Below, one piece after another: positions 21,192-31,437 of a DNA stretch of 64,000 nucleotides. Origin of the DNA: Bacillus thuringiensis (lineage in GTDB: Bacteria; Bacillota; Bacilli; Bacillales; Bacillaceae_G); the NCBI RefSeq assembly GCF_022095615.2, contig NZ_CP155559.1, positions 3,593,501-3,657,500 on the forward strand, given 5' to 3'. The position numbers and the translations under genes are program-made. Under the pieces are notes generated by a model that saw nothing but the letters and a program-made list of their open reading frames with translations, had not been told where the DNA came from and ran no database searches. The number at the start of each line of letters is the position of its first letter. Within the stretch, counting starts at the first letter, position 1.

Positions 21192-21983
21192 TTAATTATA
21201 TTGTAATAAGAAGTAGAGAATTGGTAAAACAAATAACCAACTATCTGTTCGATCTAATATACCACCATGTCCAGGTAAAATTGTACCTGAATCCTTTACG
21301 CCATAATGACGTTTAAATGCAGATTGTACTAAATCACCAATTTGTCCAAAAATAGAAATGATAATTGTCAACACAATTAAAATCCCTACATTAGCCTCAA
21401 CTGGGAAGAACATATTGTAAACAAGTGCCACAACAACTCCACAAACGATGCCGCCTAATGAACCTTCAATCGTTTTATTTGGACTAATTTCTGGCCACAA
21501 TTTCCTCTTTCCTAATGCCTTTCCTACGAAATATGCGCCTGAATCAGTAGCCCATATAACAAATAATGCACAAAACACATATTTAATTCCTAATATTCTC
21601 GTTTCATTTAAATATAGGAACCCCATTCCAACATATGTTGTTGCCATTAGTAAAAATGAAGCATTGTCAAAAGTAAATGTATTCTTAGAAAGGACTGTAT
21701 ATGATAAAAGTAATAAAACAATCACAAATGTGATTTCTAATTTACCTAATCCAATCTGCGTAAACAGTTCTGATGCACTACTTGGAATTAAAATAATCCA
21801 TAATAATACTGCAGCTAAAACTGTTGGTACTGAAATAAGCGTAAGCTTATTCATACGAATTAATTCATATAAACCTATAGAAGCAAGTGCATACACTAAA
21901 ACCGTAAAAGGCACGCCACCGTAAATTACGATGGGAATGAATAGCGCGGCAGCAACCACTCCAGTAATAATTCTCTGTTTCAC
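21192..21983 (-). CDS. cdsA: Phosphatidate cytidylyltransferase (CDP-diglyceride synthase)
   Basis: Makes CDP-diacylglycerol from phosphatidic acid and CTP, the branch point of phospholipid synthesis. 263 aa polytopic membrane protein with several hydrophobic helices from residue 5 on and the C-terminal CDS signature [20 protein letters not shown] followed by GILDRTDS. I chose the GTG at 21983 (VKQRIITG), as AGAGGG lies 7 bases upstream; a TTG two codons earlier is too close. It lies 17 bp after uppS. Confidence 0.94.
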   Translation of the reverse strand: MKQRIITGVVAAALFIPIVIYGGVPFTVLVYALASIGLYELIRMNKLTLISVPTVLAAVLLWIILIPSSASELFTQIGLGKLEITFVIVLLLLSYTVLSKNTFTFDNASFLLMATTYVGMGFLYLNETRILGIKYVFCALFVIWATDSGAYFVGKALGKRKLWPEISPNKTIEGSLGGIVCGVVVALVYNMFFPVEANVGILIVLTIIISIFGQIGDLVQSAFKRHYGVKDSGTILPGHGGILDRTDSWLFVLPILYFLLQYN

Positions 21984-22000
21984 TACCAAACCCTCTCTTT

Positions 22001-22777
22001 CTACACGCCTCCGAATCTGCGCCCTCTATGCTGAAAGTCTGTAATCGCATTTAGCAAATGTTCCTCGGTAAAATCTGGCCAATACACATCTGTAAACCAA
22101 AATTCCGAATATGCAATTTGCCATAACATGAAATTACTAATACGTAGCTCTCCGCTCGTACGGATTAACAACTCTGGGTCAGGTAAAGAACTCGTCATTA
22201 AATAGGAAGAAAGCATTTCTTCACTTACATCTTCAACACGAATTTTTCCTTCCTCACTATCTTTCACCATATGTTGCACAGCAGAAACGATTTCATCTCG
22301 ACTTCCATAGTTTAACGCGAAATTAAGAATTAATCCCGTATTCTCTTTCGTATCTTCCATGGCCTTTTCCATCGCTCTGCGTGTATGCGTAGGAAGACGA
22401 TCTTGTTGTCCTATTACTCGGACTTGTACGTTCTCTTCAATCAATTCTGGTAAAAATGTACCTAGAAATTCTTCTGGAAGCCTCATTAAATAGTCAACTT
22501 CCTTTTTCGGTCTTTTCCAGTTCTCAGTTGAAAAAGCATAAAGAGTTAATACTTTTACATTAAGTTTGCTTGCAAATTTTGTGATCTTCTTTACAACTTG
22601 CATGCCTTCATGATGTCCCGCAATACGAGGCATCGCTCTCCTCTTTGCCCATCTTCCATTACCATCCATAATGATGGCAATATGTTCTGGGATGTATCCT
22701 TTTTTCACTTTTTCAACGAGATGATCAAACGATGCGACCTTTTTACTTTTAAAAAAAGGAAAGTTTTTAAACATCAT
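22001..22777 (-). CDS. uppS: Undecaprenyl diphosphate synthase (isoprenyl transferase)
   Basis: Cis-prenyltransferase that elongates FPP with isopentenyl diphosphate to C55-PP, the carrier for peptidoglycan and teichoic acids. 258 aa. Motif IAIIMDGNGRWAKRR (catalytic Asp in MDG) and the C-terminal RTSGELRISNFMLWQ plus EFWFTDVYWPDF motifs are complete. An ATG with GGAGGG upstream. The next gene upstream is frr, after a terminator. Confidence 0.97.
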   Translation of the reverse strand: MMFKNFPFFKSKKVASFDHLVEKVKKGYIPEHIAIIMDGNGRWAKRRAMPRIAGHHEGMQVVKKITKFASKLNVKVLTLYAFSTENWKRPKKEVDYLMRLPEEFLGTFLPELIEENVQVRVIGQQDRLPTHTRRAMEKAMEDTKENTGLILNFALNYGSRDEIVSAVQHMVKDSEEGKIRVEDVSEEMLSSYLMTSSLPDPELLIRTSGELRISNFMLWQIAYSEFWFTDVYWPDFTEEHLLNAITDFQHRGRRFGGV

Positions 22778-22814
22778 TCATACCCTCCAGCAAGCAGACG
22801 TATGCCTAAAAGTG

Positions 22815-22842
22815 TAAAAAGACCCCCTTAAAAAGAGGGTCA
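22815..22842 (-). terminator. Terminator after frr
   Basis: The minus-strand stem GACCCTC/GGGGGTC with a T-rich loop is followed by TTTTTAC. It lies about 20 bp downstream of the frr stop. Confidence 0.88.
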
Positions 22843-22862
22843 TATTTGCGAAGGTATCGCTA

Positions 22863-23420
22863 TTACACTTCCATGATTTCTTTTTCTTTGTTTTTTGCGA
22901 TTTCGTCAACTTTTGCAATATATTTATCTGTTTCTTTTTGGATATCTTCAGTATATCCTCTTAAATCATCTTCTGTAATATCGCCAGCTTTTTCAAGCTT
23001 CTTAAGATCATCGTTACTGTCACGACGTACGTTACGAACAGCAACTTTTGCTTCTTCAGCATATTTTTTCACAACTTTTACAAGATCACGACGACGCTCT
23101 TCTGTTAATGCAGGGAATGCAATACGAATTACAGTTCCATCATTAGAAGGGTTTAAGCCTAAATCTGCTTTTAAGATTGCTTTTTCAATATCACCGATAG
23201 AAGTTTTATCATAAGGTTGAATTACAAGTAAACGTGCTTCTGGAACTGTAATGTTCGCTAATTGCACAACAGGTGTTGGTGCACCATAGTAATCAACTTG
23301 TACCTTATCTAATACAGACGAGCTTGCACGACCTGCGCGAACTGTTGCCAATTCACGAGAGTAAGCAGCAACTGCTTTTTCCATTTTTTCATTTGAAGAC
23401 TTCAATACTTGTTGTCCCAT
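22863..23420 (-). CDS. frr: Ribosome recycling factor
   Basis: Splits post-termination ribosomes together with EF-G. 185 aa, the standard length, with the family motifs [20 protein letters not shown] and [21 protein letters not shown]. Two bases separate it from the pyrH stop codon, so the two are co-transcribed and probably co-translated. The start ATG has GGGGGAAATA upstream. Confidence 0.98.
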   Translation of the reverse strand: MGQQVLKSSNEKMEKAVAAYSRELATVRAGRASSSVLDKVQVDYYGAPTPVVQLANITVPEARLLVIQPYDKTSIGDIEKAILKADLGLNPSNDGTVIRIAFPALTEERRRDLVKVVKKYAEEAKVAVRNVRRDSNDDLKKLEKAGDITEDDLRGYTEDIQKETDKYIAKVDEIAKNKEKEIMEV

Positions 23421-23422
23421 AT

Positions 23423-24145
23423 TTATTTCCCCCTTACAACTGTTCCGATATTTTCGCCTAAAACGGCACGTTTAATGTTACCTTTTTCCATAACCGAGAA
23501 TACAATTAATGGAATATCATTGTCCATACATAAAGAAGAAGCTGTTGAATCCATTACACCTAAACCTTCTTTTAATACATCTAAGTAAGTAAGTGTTTCG
23601 TATTTCGTAGCTGTTGGGTCAAGAGATGGATCTGCATTATATACGCCATCTACGTTGTTTTTCGCCATTAAGATAACGTCTGCTTCGATTTCCGCTGCAC
23701 GTAGTGCTGCTGTTGTATCTGTAGAGAAATATGGGTTACCTGTACCTGCTGCAAAGATTACAACACGTTTTTTCTCTAGATGACGAACTGCTTTACGGCG
23801 AATGTAAGGCTCTGCTACTTGACGCATTTCGATTGAAGTTTGAACACGAGTTTGAATTCCAATGTTCTCTAGGCTATCTTGAAGAGCTAATGAATTCATA
23901 ACTGTTGCTAACATACCCATGTAATCTGCTCCAGCACGATCCATTCCCATTTCACTTCCGATTTTACCACGCCAAATGTTTCCGCCACCAACAACAACAG
24001 CAACTTCTACATCAAGTTCTGCAATTTCTTTCACTTGTTCCGCAACTGATTTAATAACAGATGGGTTAATTCCAAATCCTTGTTCGCCAGCTAATGCTTC
24101 TCCGCTTAGCTTTAATACGACACGATTATATTTCGGTTTACTCAT
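23423..24145 (-). CDS. pyrH: UMP kinase
   Basis: Phosphorylates UMP to UDP; hexameric amino-acid-kinase fold, typically GTP-activated and UTP-inhibited. 240 aa. It shows the N-terminal [19 protein letters not shown] motif, [10 protein letters not shown], and the DNVDGVY-type loop as [12 protein letters not shown]. The ATG at 24145 is preceded by GGAGG. It lies after the tsf terminator and directly before frr, the usual tsf-pyrH-frr order. Confidence 0.98.
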   Translation of the reverse strand: MSKPKYNRVVLKLSGEALAGEQGFGINPSVIKSVAEQVKEIAELDVEVAVVVGGGNIWRGKIGSEMGMDRAGADYMGMLATVMNSLALQDSLENIGIQTRVQTSIEMRQVAEPYIRRKAVRHLEKKRVVIFAAGTGNPYFSTDTTAALRAAEIEADVILMAKNNVDGVYNADPSLDPTATKYETLTYLDVLKEGLGVMDSTASSLCMDNDIPLIVFSVMEKGNIKRAVLGENIGTVVRGK

Positions 24146-24175
24146 AATGAACCTCCAATTGCTTACATCTTTATT

Positions 24176-24204
24176 TTAAAAAAGGGAACACAATGTGTTC
24201 CCTA
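24176..24204 (-). terminator. Terminator after tsf
   Basis: The minus-strand stem AGGGAACAC/GTGTTCCCT is followed by TTTTTTAAAA. It starts eight bases past the tsf stop. Confidence 0.9.
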
Positions 24205-24211
24205 ATCTTTA

Positions 24212-25099
24212 TTAGTTGCTACCTTTTACTTGGTTCATTACTTCTTCAGCAAAGTTGTCTTCGCGTTTTTCGATACCTTCACCAACAGCGTAGCGAACGA
24301 ATCCTTTTAATGTTCCGCCTTTAGACTCAACGAACTGACGAACTTTCATATCAGGGTTTTTAACGAATGCTTGGTCAAGTAAGCAAATGTCTTCGAAGAA
24401 TTTGCCTAGACGGCCTTCAACCATTTTTGCAACGATTTTTTCAGGCTTGCCTTCGTTTAAAGCTTGTTGTGTTAATACTTGACGCTCATGCTCAACTTCT
24501 TCAGCTGTTACAGCATCGCGGTCGATGTATTTAGGGTTAACTGCTGCGATGTGCATTGCTACATCTTTAGCAGCAGCTTCGTCAGTAGAACCTTCAAGAA
24601 CTGTTAGTACACCAATACGTCCACCCATGTGTAGGTAAGCGCCGAATGCATCAGCATCAGTTTTTGATACGATTTCGAAACGACGAAGTGTAAGTTTTTC
24701 ACCAATTTTAGCGATTGCTTCGTTGATGTGCTCTTCTACTGTTTTGCCGCCTTCGATTGTTTGAGCCATAGCTTCTTCAATGTTAGCTGGTTTGTTAGCT
24801 AATAAGTGTGCAGCTAATTCTTTAATTAACGCTTGGAAACCTTCGTTTTTCGCAACGAAATCAGTTTCAGAGTTTAATTCTAAGATTAAACCTTCGTTAC
24901 CGTTTGTTTCGATGAAAGTTAAACCTTCAGCAGCGATGCGGTCTGCTTTTTTAGCAGCTTTCGCAATACCTTTTTCACGTAAGAAGTCAATTGCCTTCTC
25001 CATGTCGCCATTAGTTTCTGTTAAAGCTTTTTTGCAGTCCATCATACCTGCGCCAGTTTTTTCACGTAATTCTTTTACCATTTGTGCAGTGATTGCCAT
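24212..25099 (-). CDS. tsf: Elongation factor Ts
   Basis: Nucleotide exchange factor for EF-Tu. 295 aa with the N-terminal UBA-like domain ([19 protein letters not shown]) and the core [10 protein letters not shown] dimerisation/EF-Tu contact motif. I chose the ATG at 25099, as AGGAGG lies 9 bases upstream; the ATG three codons earlier directly abuts the ribosome binding site. It is separated from rpsB by a strong terminator, so part of tsf expression is read-through. Confidence 0.97.
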   Translation of the reverse strand: MAITAQMVKELREKTGAGMMDCKKALTETNGDMEKAIDFLREKGIAKAAKKADRIAAEGLTFIETNGNEGLILELNSETDFVAKNEGFQALIKELAAHLLANKPANIEEAMAQTIEGGKTVEEHINEAIAKIGEKLTLRRFEIVSKTDADAFGAYLHMGGRIGVLTVLEGSTDEAAAKDVAMHIAAVNPKYIDRDAVTAEEVEHERQVLTQQALNEGKPEKIVAKMVEGRLGKFFEDICLLDQAFVKNPDMKVRQFVESKGGTLKGFVRYAVGEGIEKREDNFAEEVMNQVKGSN

Positions 25100-25153
25100 A
25101 CTTTTCATCCTCCTAAAATATGTATTTATACTTTTTATAAAGGTGTTTATACC

Positions 25154-25193
25154 TTAAAAAAGGTGATAAAAGGCCGAACCCCTTATCACCTTT
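25154..25193 (-). terminator. Terminator between rpsB and tsf
   Basis: The minus-strand stem AAAGGTGATAAG/TTATCACCTTT (loop GGGTTCGGCCT or similar) is followed by TTTAAG. It begins nine bases after the rpsB stop. Confidence 0.88.
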
Positions 25194-25202
25194 CCAACTT
25201 TG

Positions 25203-26056
<854 letters not shown>

Positions 26057-26104
26057 GTCGAAAATGCGAACAATGTAAAACTTTCTTTGTTCACACTCGA
26101 ATTC

Positions 26105-26114
26105 TAGTATTACC
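26105..26114 (-). repeat. GGTAATACTA element, copy 3 (upstream of rpsB)
   Basis: Exact 10-mer on the minus strand, extended as TTGGTAATACTAG. It lies about 50 bp upstream of the rpsB -35 box. TTGCTT sits 18 bases before TAATAC, so it could itself be an extra promoter. Confidence 0.6.
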
Positions 26115-26216
26115 AACCTGTATTTCTTTTAAGCAAAAAAATAAAATTCAATTCATAGCTTTTCCTAAAAACACGATTATGACGCTATTTACAAACAACA
26201 TCAATCTTTTATACGC

Positions 26217-26250
26217 AAAAAAACTCTCCTCAAAAAATGAGGAGAGTTTT
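26217..26250 (-). terminator. Terminator after codY
   Basis: The minus-strand stem AAAACTCTCCTC/GAGGAGAGTTTT is followed by a short T-run (TTTTTGCG). It sits directly after the codY stop. The rest of the 351-bp codY-rpsB gap holds the rpsB promoter and leader and about 100 bp in which I see nothing. Confidence 0.9.
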
Positions 26251-26255
26251 ATAAA

Positions 26256-27035
26256 TTAGTTTGTTTTTAATTTAGCAAGTTCCTGTAGAAACTTGTCGTT
26301 TAGCACTTTAATGTATGTTCCTTTCATACCTAAAGAGCGAGACTCAATAACACCAGCACTCTCTAATTTACGAAGTGCATTTACGATTACAGAACGAGTA
26401 ATTCCTACGCGATCAGCAATTTTACTTGCAACAAGTAAACCTTCTGTTCCATTTAATTCTTCGAAGATATGCTCGATTGCTTCTAACTCACTGTAAGATA
26501 ATGAGCTAATCGCCATTTGAACAACAGCTTTACTACGTGCTTCCTCTTCGATTTCTTCTGCTTTTTCACGTAAGATTTCCATACCTACTACAGTTGAACT
26601 GTATTCAGCAAGGATTAAATCATCATCTAAGAACTCTTGACCAAGACGAGCTAACACTAATGTACCTAGACGCTCACCACCACCAACGATTGGTACGATT
26701 GTAGTTAAACCTTGACCGAATAATTCTCTATTTTCTACCGGGAATGCTGTGTAAGCACTGTTTACATCTAAGTTTGAAGATGTTTCTGTAATGTTGAATA
26801 AGCTTTGCGTGTATTCTTCCGGGAATTGACGCTCTGCAAGCATTTGTTTCATACGCTCATTCTCAATTTGTTGGTGAATTGCATAACCTAGTAATTTACC
26901 ACGACGACTTACTACGAATACGTTCGCTTCGATTACTTCACACATTGTGTCAGACATCTCTCTAAAGTTTACAGGCTTACCTGCTGCGCTCTGTAATAAC
27001 GCATTTAATTTTCTTGTTTTTGCTAATAATTCCAT
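26256..27035 (-). CDS. codY: GTP- and branched-chain-amino-acid-sensing global repressor CodY
   Basis: Dimeric regulator that represses nutrient-limitation genes when GTP and Ile/Leu/Val are high; in the cereus group it also affects virulence genes. 259 aa: an N-terminal GAF ligand domain (about 1-150), a long linker helix (about 150-180), and a C-terminal winged HTH (about 200-255; [20 protein letters not shown]). The ATG at 27035 is preceded by AGGAGG. It is the last gene of the xerC-hslV-hslU-codY operon, 77 bp after hslU. I saw no AATTTTCWGAAAATT box upstream. Confidence 0.98.
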
Positions 27036-27112
27036 TTCAAAAGTTCCTCCTACATGTTACTCACATATTTTTTCATCACTTGGAAACTAGGGCGAGTCAC
27101 CTGATGACACTA

Positions 27113-28504
27113 TTACAAAATAAACTGGCTCACATCTTTATTTTTAGCAATCGTTGCTAATTTCTCCTCAACATATTGAGGTGTTATCGTTATTTTCTCT
27201 AACGTAATTTCAGATGCTTCAAATGATAAATCTTCAAGGAGCTTCTCCATAATCGTATGAAGTCTTCTTGCTCCAATATTATCTGTATCCTGATTAACTT
27301 GATAAGCAATCTCAGCAATCTTACGAATAGCATCGTCTGAAAATTCAATTTCTATACCTTCAGTCGCTAATAAAGCCACATATTGTTTAATTAACGCATT
27401 GTCAGGCTCGATTAATATTTTAACAAAATCATCCGTCGATAATTTTGTTAATTCTACTCGAATCGGAAATCTCCCTTGCAATTCCGGAATTAAATCCGAC
27501 GGTTTAGACATATGAAACGCTCCAGCTGCAACGAATAAAATATAATCCGTTTTTACTGATCCGTATTTTGTCGCAACATTCGATCCTTCTACAATTGGTA
27601 AAATGTCACGTTGCACACCTTCACGTGATACATCTACGCTATTCGACTGCTTACCAGCAATTTTGTCAATTTCATCGATAAAAATAATCCCGAGCTGTTC
27701 AGCACGATAAACAGCCTCTTGTGTAACTTCATCCATATCAATTAAGCGCTGTGCTTCCTCATTTGTCAAGAGTTTTCTTGCTTCTTTCACAGAAAGTTTA
27801 CGTTTTTTTGTTTTTTTCGGCATAAAACTTCCTAATGCATCTTGGAAATTCATTCCCATTTGTTCCATGCCAGTTCCTTGTAACATATCAAACATGGAAG
27901 ACTGTTGCTCAGTCACTTCAATCGATACAATTTCATCTTCAAGAAGCCCTGCAGCAAGCTTTCTTTCCACATCTTGACGTTTCTTTTCGATTTCAACATC
28001 TTCCTGCGCATCAGATGTTTGGTTCGAATTTTGAGTACCGCCAAATAGCATTTCTAATGGGTTTTTAAATCCAGATTGTTTCTCCGGACTCGGCACTAAA
28101 ATTTCAACAAGACGTTGGTTCGCTTGTTCTTCTGCTTTGTCTTGTACTTTAATTACCATTTCTTCTTTCACGATACGAACTGACGTTTCCACAAGGTCAC
28201 GTACCATCGATTCTACATCTCTACCTACATATCCAACTTCTGTAAATTTGGTAGCTTCAACCTTAATAAAAGGTGCTCCAACGAGTTTCGCCATTCGTCG
28301 TGCTACCTCTGTTTTACCAACACCTGTCGGTCCAATCATTAAAATATTTTTAGGCGCAATTTCATCACGTAGATTTTCAGCTAATTTACTTCGACGATAT
28401 CGATTTCTTAAAGCTACAGCAACCGCTTTCTTCGCATCTTTTTGACCGATAATGTATTGATCTAATTTTTCCACAATTTGACGCGGAGTAAAATGTAAAT
28501 GCAT
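27113..28504 (-). CDS. hslU: HslU (ClpY/CodX) ATPase subunit of the HslVU protease
   Basis: AAA+ unfoldase that feeds substrates to HslV. 463 aa: Walker [10 protein letters not shown], pore loop GYVGRDVES, an intermediate I-domain (about 110-240, poorly conserved and Gln/Glu rich), Walker [11 protein letters not shown], and the C-terminal sensor-2 GARRL plus the SQFIL tail that docks into HslV. I chose the ATG at 28504 because GGGAGG lies upstream; the longer frame adds 13 residues overlapping the hslV end. It follows hslV by 22 bp. Confidence 0.97.
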   Translation of the reverse strand: MHLHFTPRQIVEKLDQYIIGQKDAKKAVAVALRNRYRRSKLAENLRDEIAPKNILMIGPTGVGKTEVARRMAKLVGAPFIKVEATKFTEVGYVGRDVESMVRDLVETSVRIVKEEMVIKVQDKAEEQANQRLVEILVPSPEKQSGFKNPLEMLFGGTQNSNQTSDAQEDVEIEKKRQDVERKLAAGLLEDEIVSIEVTEQQSSMFDMLQGTGMEQMGMNFQDALGSFMPKKTKKRKLSVKEARKLLTNEEAQRLIDMDEVTQEAVYRAEQLGIIFIDEIDKIAGKQSNSVDVSREGVQRDILPIVEGSNVATKYGSVKTDYILFVAAGAFHMSKPSDLIPELQGRFPIRVELTKLSTDDFVKILIEPDNALIKQYVALLATEGIEIEFSDDAIRKIAEIAYQVNQDTDNIGARRLHTIMEKLLEDLSFEASEITLEKITITPQYVEEKLATIAKNKDVSQFIL

Positions 28505-28526
28505 ATAAAATGCCTCCCTTACGATT

Positions 28527-29069
28527 CTACAATTCTTCCACAATTATATTGTGGTTTGTATAAACACAAATATCGCCAGCAATGTCTAAACTCGCTTTCG
28601 CAATTTGCTTCGCTGTTAAATGTTCACTTGCATATTGCTTTAAAGCACGACCTGCAGAAAGCGCATAATTCCCACCAGATCCAATTGCTAAAATACCATC
28701 ATCTGGTTCGATCACTTCTCCTGTACCTGAAACAAGAAGCATAGTTGTTTTATCCATGACAATGAGCATCGCTTCTAGCTGACGTAACATTTTGTCGCCA
28801 CGCCATTGTTTTGCCATCTCAACTGCAGCACGCTGCAAGTTCCCATTGTACTCTTCTAATTTCCCTTCAAACATTTCAAAAAGAGTAAATGCGTCAGCAA
28901 CGGAACCTGCAAAGCCAGCTAAAACTTTCCCTTGGAAAAGTTTACGGACTTTACGAGCTGTATGTTTCATTACAACTGCATTTCCCATTGTCACCTGGCC
29001 ATCTCCAGCCATTGCACATTCTCCATTATGATGAACTGCAAATATCGTTGTAGCGTGGAAATTTCCCAT
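28527..29069 (-). CDS. hslV: HslV (ClpQ/CodW) protease subunit
   Basis: Proteasome-like N-terminal nucleophile peptidase of the HslVU complex. 180 aa with conserved [23 protein letters not shown] and [14 protein letters not shown]. The start is [10 protein letters not shown]: the family catalytic threonine corresponds to T7 (or T8) behind a short N-terminal extension, and residue 2 is Gly. B. subtilis CodW has Ser in position 2 and was reported to act as an N-terminal serine protease, so the present protein must differ in its nucleophile or processing. It lies 42 bp behind xerC. Confidence 0.97.
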   Translation of the reverse strand: MGNFHATTIFAVHHNGECAMAGDGQVTMGNAVVMKHTARKVRKLFQGKVLAGFAGSVADAFTLFEMFEGKLEEYNGNLQRAAVEMAKQWRGDKMLRQLEAMLIVMDKTTMLLVSGTGEVIEPDDGILAIGSGGNYALSAGRALKQYASEHLTAKQIAKASLDIAGDICVYTNHNIIVEEL

Positions 29070-29111
29070 AGAAAAAACTCCTTTATATGTTTTTATAGCT
29101 TTAAAAGCAAT

Positions 29112-30011
29112 TTATGCCCGTGGGTGATGCTTCATGTAGACCGAACGCAATCTTTCTTTAGAGACATGCGTATAAATTTGTGTCGTCGACAAATTCTCAT
29201 GACCAAGTAGCTCCTGTACAGTACGTAAATCTGCCCCTTCATCTAACATGTGTGTAGCAAATGTATGCCTTAACATATGGGGACTTATCCGCATTGTCAG
29301 TGAAGCCTTCTTAATGAGTTCGTTTAATACATAGCGTACCCCTCGACTTGTTAGCGGCGTGCCTTTCGCATTTAAAAATACCATATGAGAGTGTTCTTCA
29401 GTTTTGTGAGCTAACTGTTTTCTCCCGTTCTCTATATAAGTAATTAAAGCATCTTGCGCATAGCTTCCGAACGGAATATACCTTTGTTTTTTTCCTTTTC
29501 CCATTACTAAAATTGTTCCCACCGCGAAGTCAATATCGGTAAGTTGTAAATTGACACATTCACTCACACGGATTCCAGTCGCATACATCAACTCTAATAA
29601 AGCTTGATTCCTTTGACCTAGCGGCGTTTCCGTATCAGCAACTTCAAATAATTCCTCTAATTCTTCAGCATATAAAAACTTTGGGATTGACAATTCTTTT
29701 TTGGGGAGTGACGCAAGTGCAAACGGATTATCTTTCCGATAACCTTCACGCATCAAAAAACGATATAAACTTCGTAAGCTTGATACTTTTCTTGCGACAG
29801 ATTTACGGGCTAACTTTGCATCGTGCAACGTCGTTAAGTACAAACGAACATCCGCGTATGTAACATCTAAAAAAGAGGATATGCCTTCTCGCTCCATAAA
29901 TTGCACAAAATGTTCTAAATCATTTTGATAACTTGCAATTGTATATTTTGAATAATTTCTTTCAATTTGTAAATATCCAACGAATAATTGTAACAATTTC
30001 TTCACATTCAC
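29112..30011 (-). CDS. xerC: Tyrosine recombinase XerC (CodV)
   Basis: Site-specific recombinase that, with XerD, resolves chromosome dimers at dif. 299 aa: an N-terminal SAM-like core-binding domain (about 1-90) and a C-terminal catalytic domain with the R (ATGIRVSE), K (GKGKKQR), HxxR (HMLRHTFATH), H (LLGHENLSTTQIY) and Tyr nucleophile in IYTHVS. I chose the GTG at 30011 (VNVKKLLQ), about 6 bases after GAGG; a GTG three codons earlier is inside the ribosome binding site. First gene of the xerC-hslVU-codY operon. Confidence 0.95.
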   Translation of the reverse strand: MNVKKLLQLFVGYLQIERNYSKYTIASYQNDLEHFVQFMEREGISSFLDVTYADVRLYLTTLHDAKLARKSVARKVSSLRSLYRFLMREGYRKDNPFALASLPKKELSIPKFLYAEELEELFEVADTETPLGQRNQALLELMYATGIRVSECVNLQLTDIDFAVGTILVMGKGKKQRYIPFGSYAQDALITYIENGRKQLAHKTEEHSHMVFLNAKGTPLTSRGVRYVLNELIKKASLTMRISPHMLRHTFATHMLDEGADLRTVQELLGHENLSTTQIYTHVSKERLRSVYMKHHPRA

Positions 30012-30026
30012 ACAATTCACCTCAAT

Positions 30027-30063
30027 AAAGGCTACTAAATCGTATCACAACTTAGTAGCCTTT
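30027..30063 (-). terminator. Terminator between trmFO and xerC
   Basis: The minus-strand stem AAAGGCTACTAA/TTTAGTAGCCTTT, with a loop of about 11 bases, is followed by ATT. It lies 14 bp after the trmFO stop. Confidence 0.85.
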
Positions 30064-30076
30064 GCAAGAAATTTAA

Positions 30077-31381
30077 CTAAATATTTACAAAATTTTGAAT
30101 TGTCTCTAAAGCGCGTGTTGCATATGCTTCATTTCGTTCTGCTTTTCTCTTAATTTTCTTCTCTAACGGTGCAAACAAACCGAAGTTTGCATTCATTGGC
30201 TGGAAGTTTTTCGCGTTTGTCGCAGTAATATAATTCGCCATACTTCCCATTGCAGTTACAGGCGGTAATACAACCGGCTCTTCACCTTTCACAAGTCGAG
30301 CAGCGTTAATACCCGCCAGTAATCCTGATGCCGCCGATTCAACATATCCCTCTACTCCAGTCATTTGGCCAGCGAAGAATAAATCATCACGTTGTTTATA
30401 TTGATATGTTGGACGAAGCAAGTTAGGCGAATTAATAAACGTATTACGATGCATTACACCATAACGTACAATCTCTGCGTTTTCCAGTCCCGGAATCAAC
30501 TGTAACACTTCTTTTTGTGGCCCCCACTTTAAATGCGTTTGGAAACCTACGATATTGTATAACGTTCCCGCTGCATCATCTTGACGTAACTGAACAACAG
30601 CATATGGCGTTTTCCCTGTTTTCGGATCTTCTAATCCAACAGGTTTCATCGGTCCAAATACTAGCGTCTGTCTTCCTCTACTTGCCATAACTTCTACTGG
30701 CATACAACCTTCAAAGAAAATTTCTTTTTCAAATTCTTTTAAAGGTACTGTTTCAGCAGCAATTAAAGCCTCGTAAAAACGGTCAAATTCCTCTTCCGTC
30801 ATTGGGCAGTTTAAATATGCAGCTTCACCTTTATCGTAACGAGACTTTAAATATACTTTATTCATATCAATGCTGTCTTTCTCAACAATTGGCGCTGCAG
30901 CATCATAGAAATAAAAATAATCTTCACCTGTTAATTCTTTTAATTGTGCTGCAAGATCAGGAGACGTAAGTGGACCTGTCGCGATAACAGTAGGCCCTTC
31001 TGGAATTTCAGTAATTTCTTCATTCATCACAGTTACGTTCGGATGGTTTTTCACATACTCCGTTACCTTTGCTGCAAATTCATGACGATCTACAGCTAAA
31101 GCCCCTCCTGCTGGTACAGAGCACTCATCAGCTGCACGAATAATAACAGAGTCCATTAGACGCATTTCTTCTTTAATAACACCAACAGCGTTTGTTAATG
31201 TGTTTGCACGAAGCGAATTACTACATACTAACTCTGCAAATTTATCTGTGTGATGAGCTGGCGTTTGCCTTACTGGTCTCATTTCATATAATTTTACTTG
31301 GACACCACGTTTTGCAATTTGGTAAGCTGCTTCACTTCCTGCAAGACCTGCGCCAATGACGTTTACTACTTGTGTTGTCAT
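30077..31381 (-). CDS. trmFO: Folate/FAD-dependent tRNA (uracil-54-C5)-methyltransferase TrmFO
   Basis: Makes ribothymidine 54 in tRNA with methylene-tetrahydrofolate as carbon donor and FADH2. 434 aa, with the FAD-binding N-terminus [18 protein letters not shown], the family stretch [10 protein letters not shown] and the C-terminal [21 protein letters not shown] chose the ATG at 31381, with AAAGGTGA 7 bases upstream. It lies 49 bp behind topA, whose terminator overlaps the end of the topA coding region. Confidence 0.97.
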   Translation of the reverse strand: MTTQVVNVIGAGLAGSEAAYQIAKRGVQVKLYEMRPVRQTPAHHTDKFAELVCSNSLRANTLTNAVGVIKEEMRLMDSVIIRAADECSVPAGGALAVDRHEFAAKVTEYVKNHPNVTVMNEEITEIPEGPTVIATGPLTSPDLAAQLKELTGEDYFYFYDAAAPIVEKDSIDMNKVYLKSRYDKGEAAYLNCPMTEEEFDRFYEALIAAETVPLKEFEKEIFFEGCMPVEVMASRGRQTLVFGPMKPVGLEDPKTGKTPYAVVQLRQDDAAGTLYNIVGFQTHLKWGPQKEVLQLIPGLENAEIVRYGVMHRNTFINSPNLLRPTYQYKQRDDLFFAGQMTGVEGYVESAASGLLAGINAARLVKGEEPVVLPPVTAMGSMANYITATNAKNFQPMNANFGLFAPLEKKIKRKAERNEAYATRALETIQNFVNI

Positions 31382-31405
31382 ATTTATCACCTTTCCTTTT
31401 CTTCC

Positions 31406-31437
31406 CGAAAAAAATGTGAGCAGTTACGCTCACATTT
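31406..31437 (-). terminator. Terminator overlapping the topA 3' end
   Basis: The minus-strand stem AAATGTGAG/CTCACATTT is followed by TTTTCGGG. The ascending arm contains the last topA codon and its TGA stop. Confidence 0.85.

Noticed and set aside
21448..21924. 158-codon plus-strand open frame inside cdsA
   Set aside because: Antisense to a well-conserved membrane protein gene; no start signals.
29112..30011. Phage or element integrase
   Set aside because: The tyrosine recombinase is XerC/CodV by its position in the codV-hslVU-codY operon and its length; it is not a mobile-element integrase.
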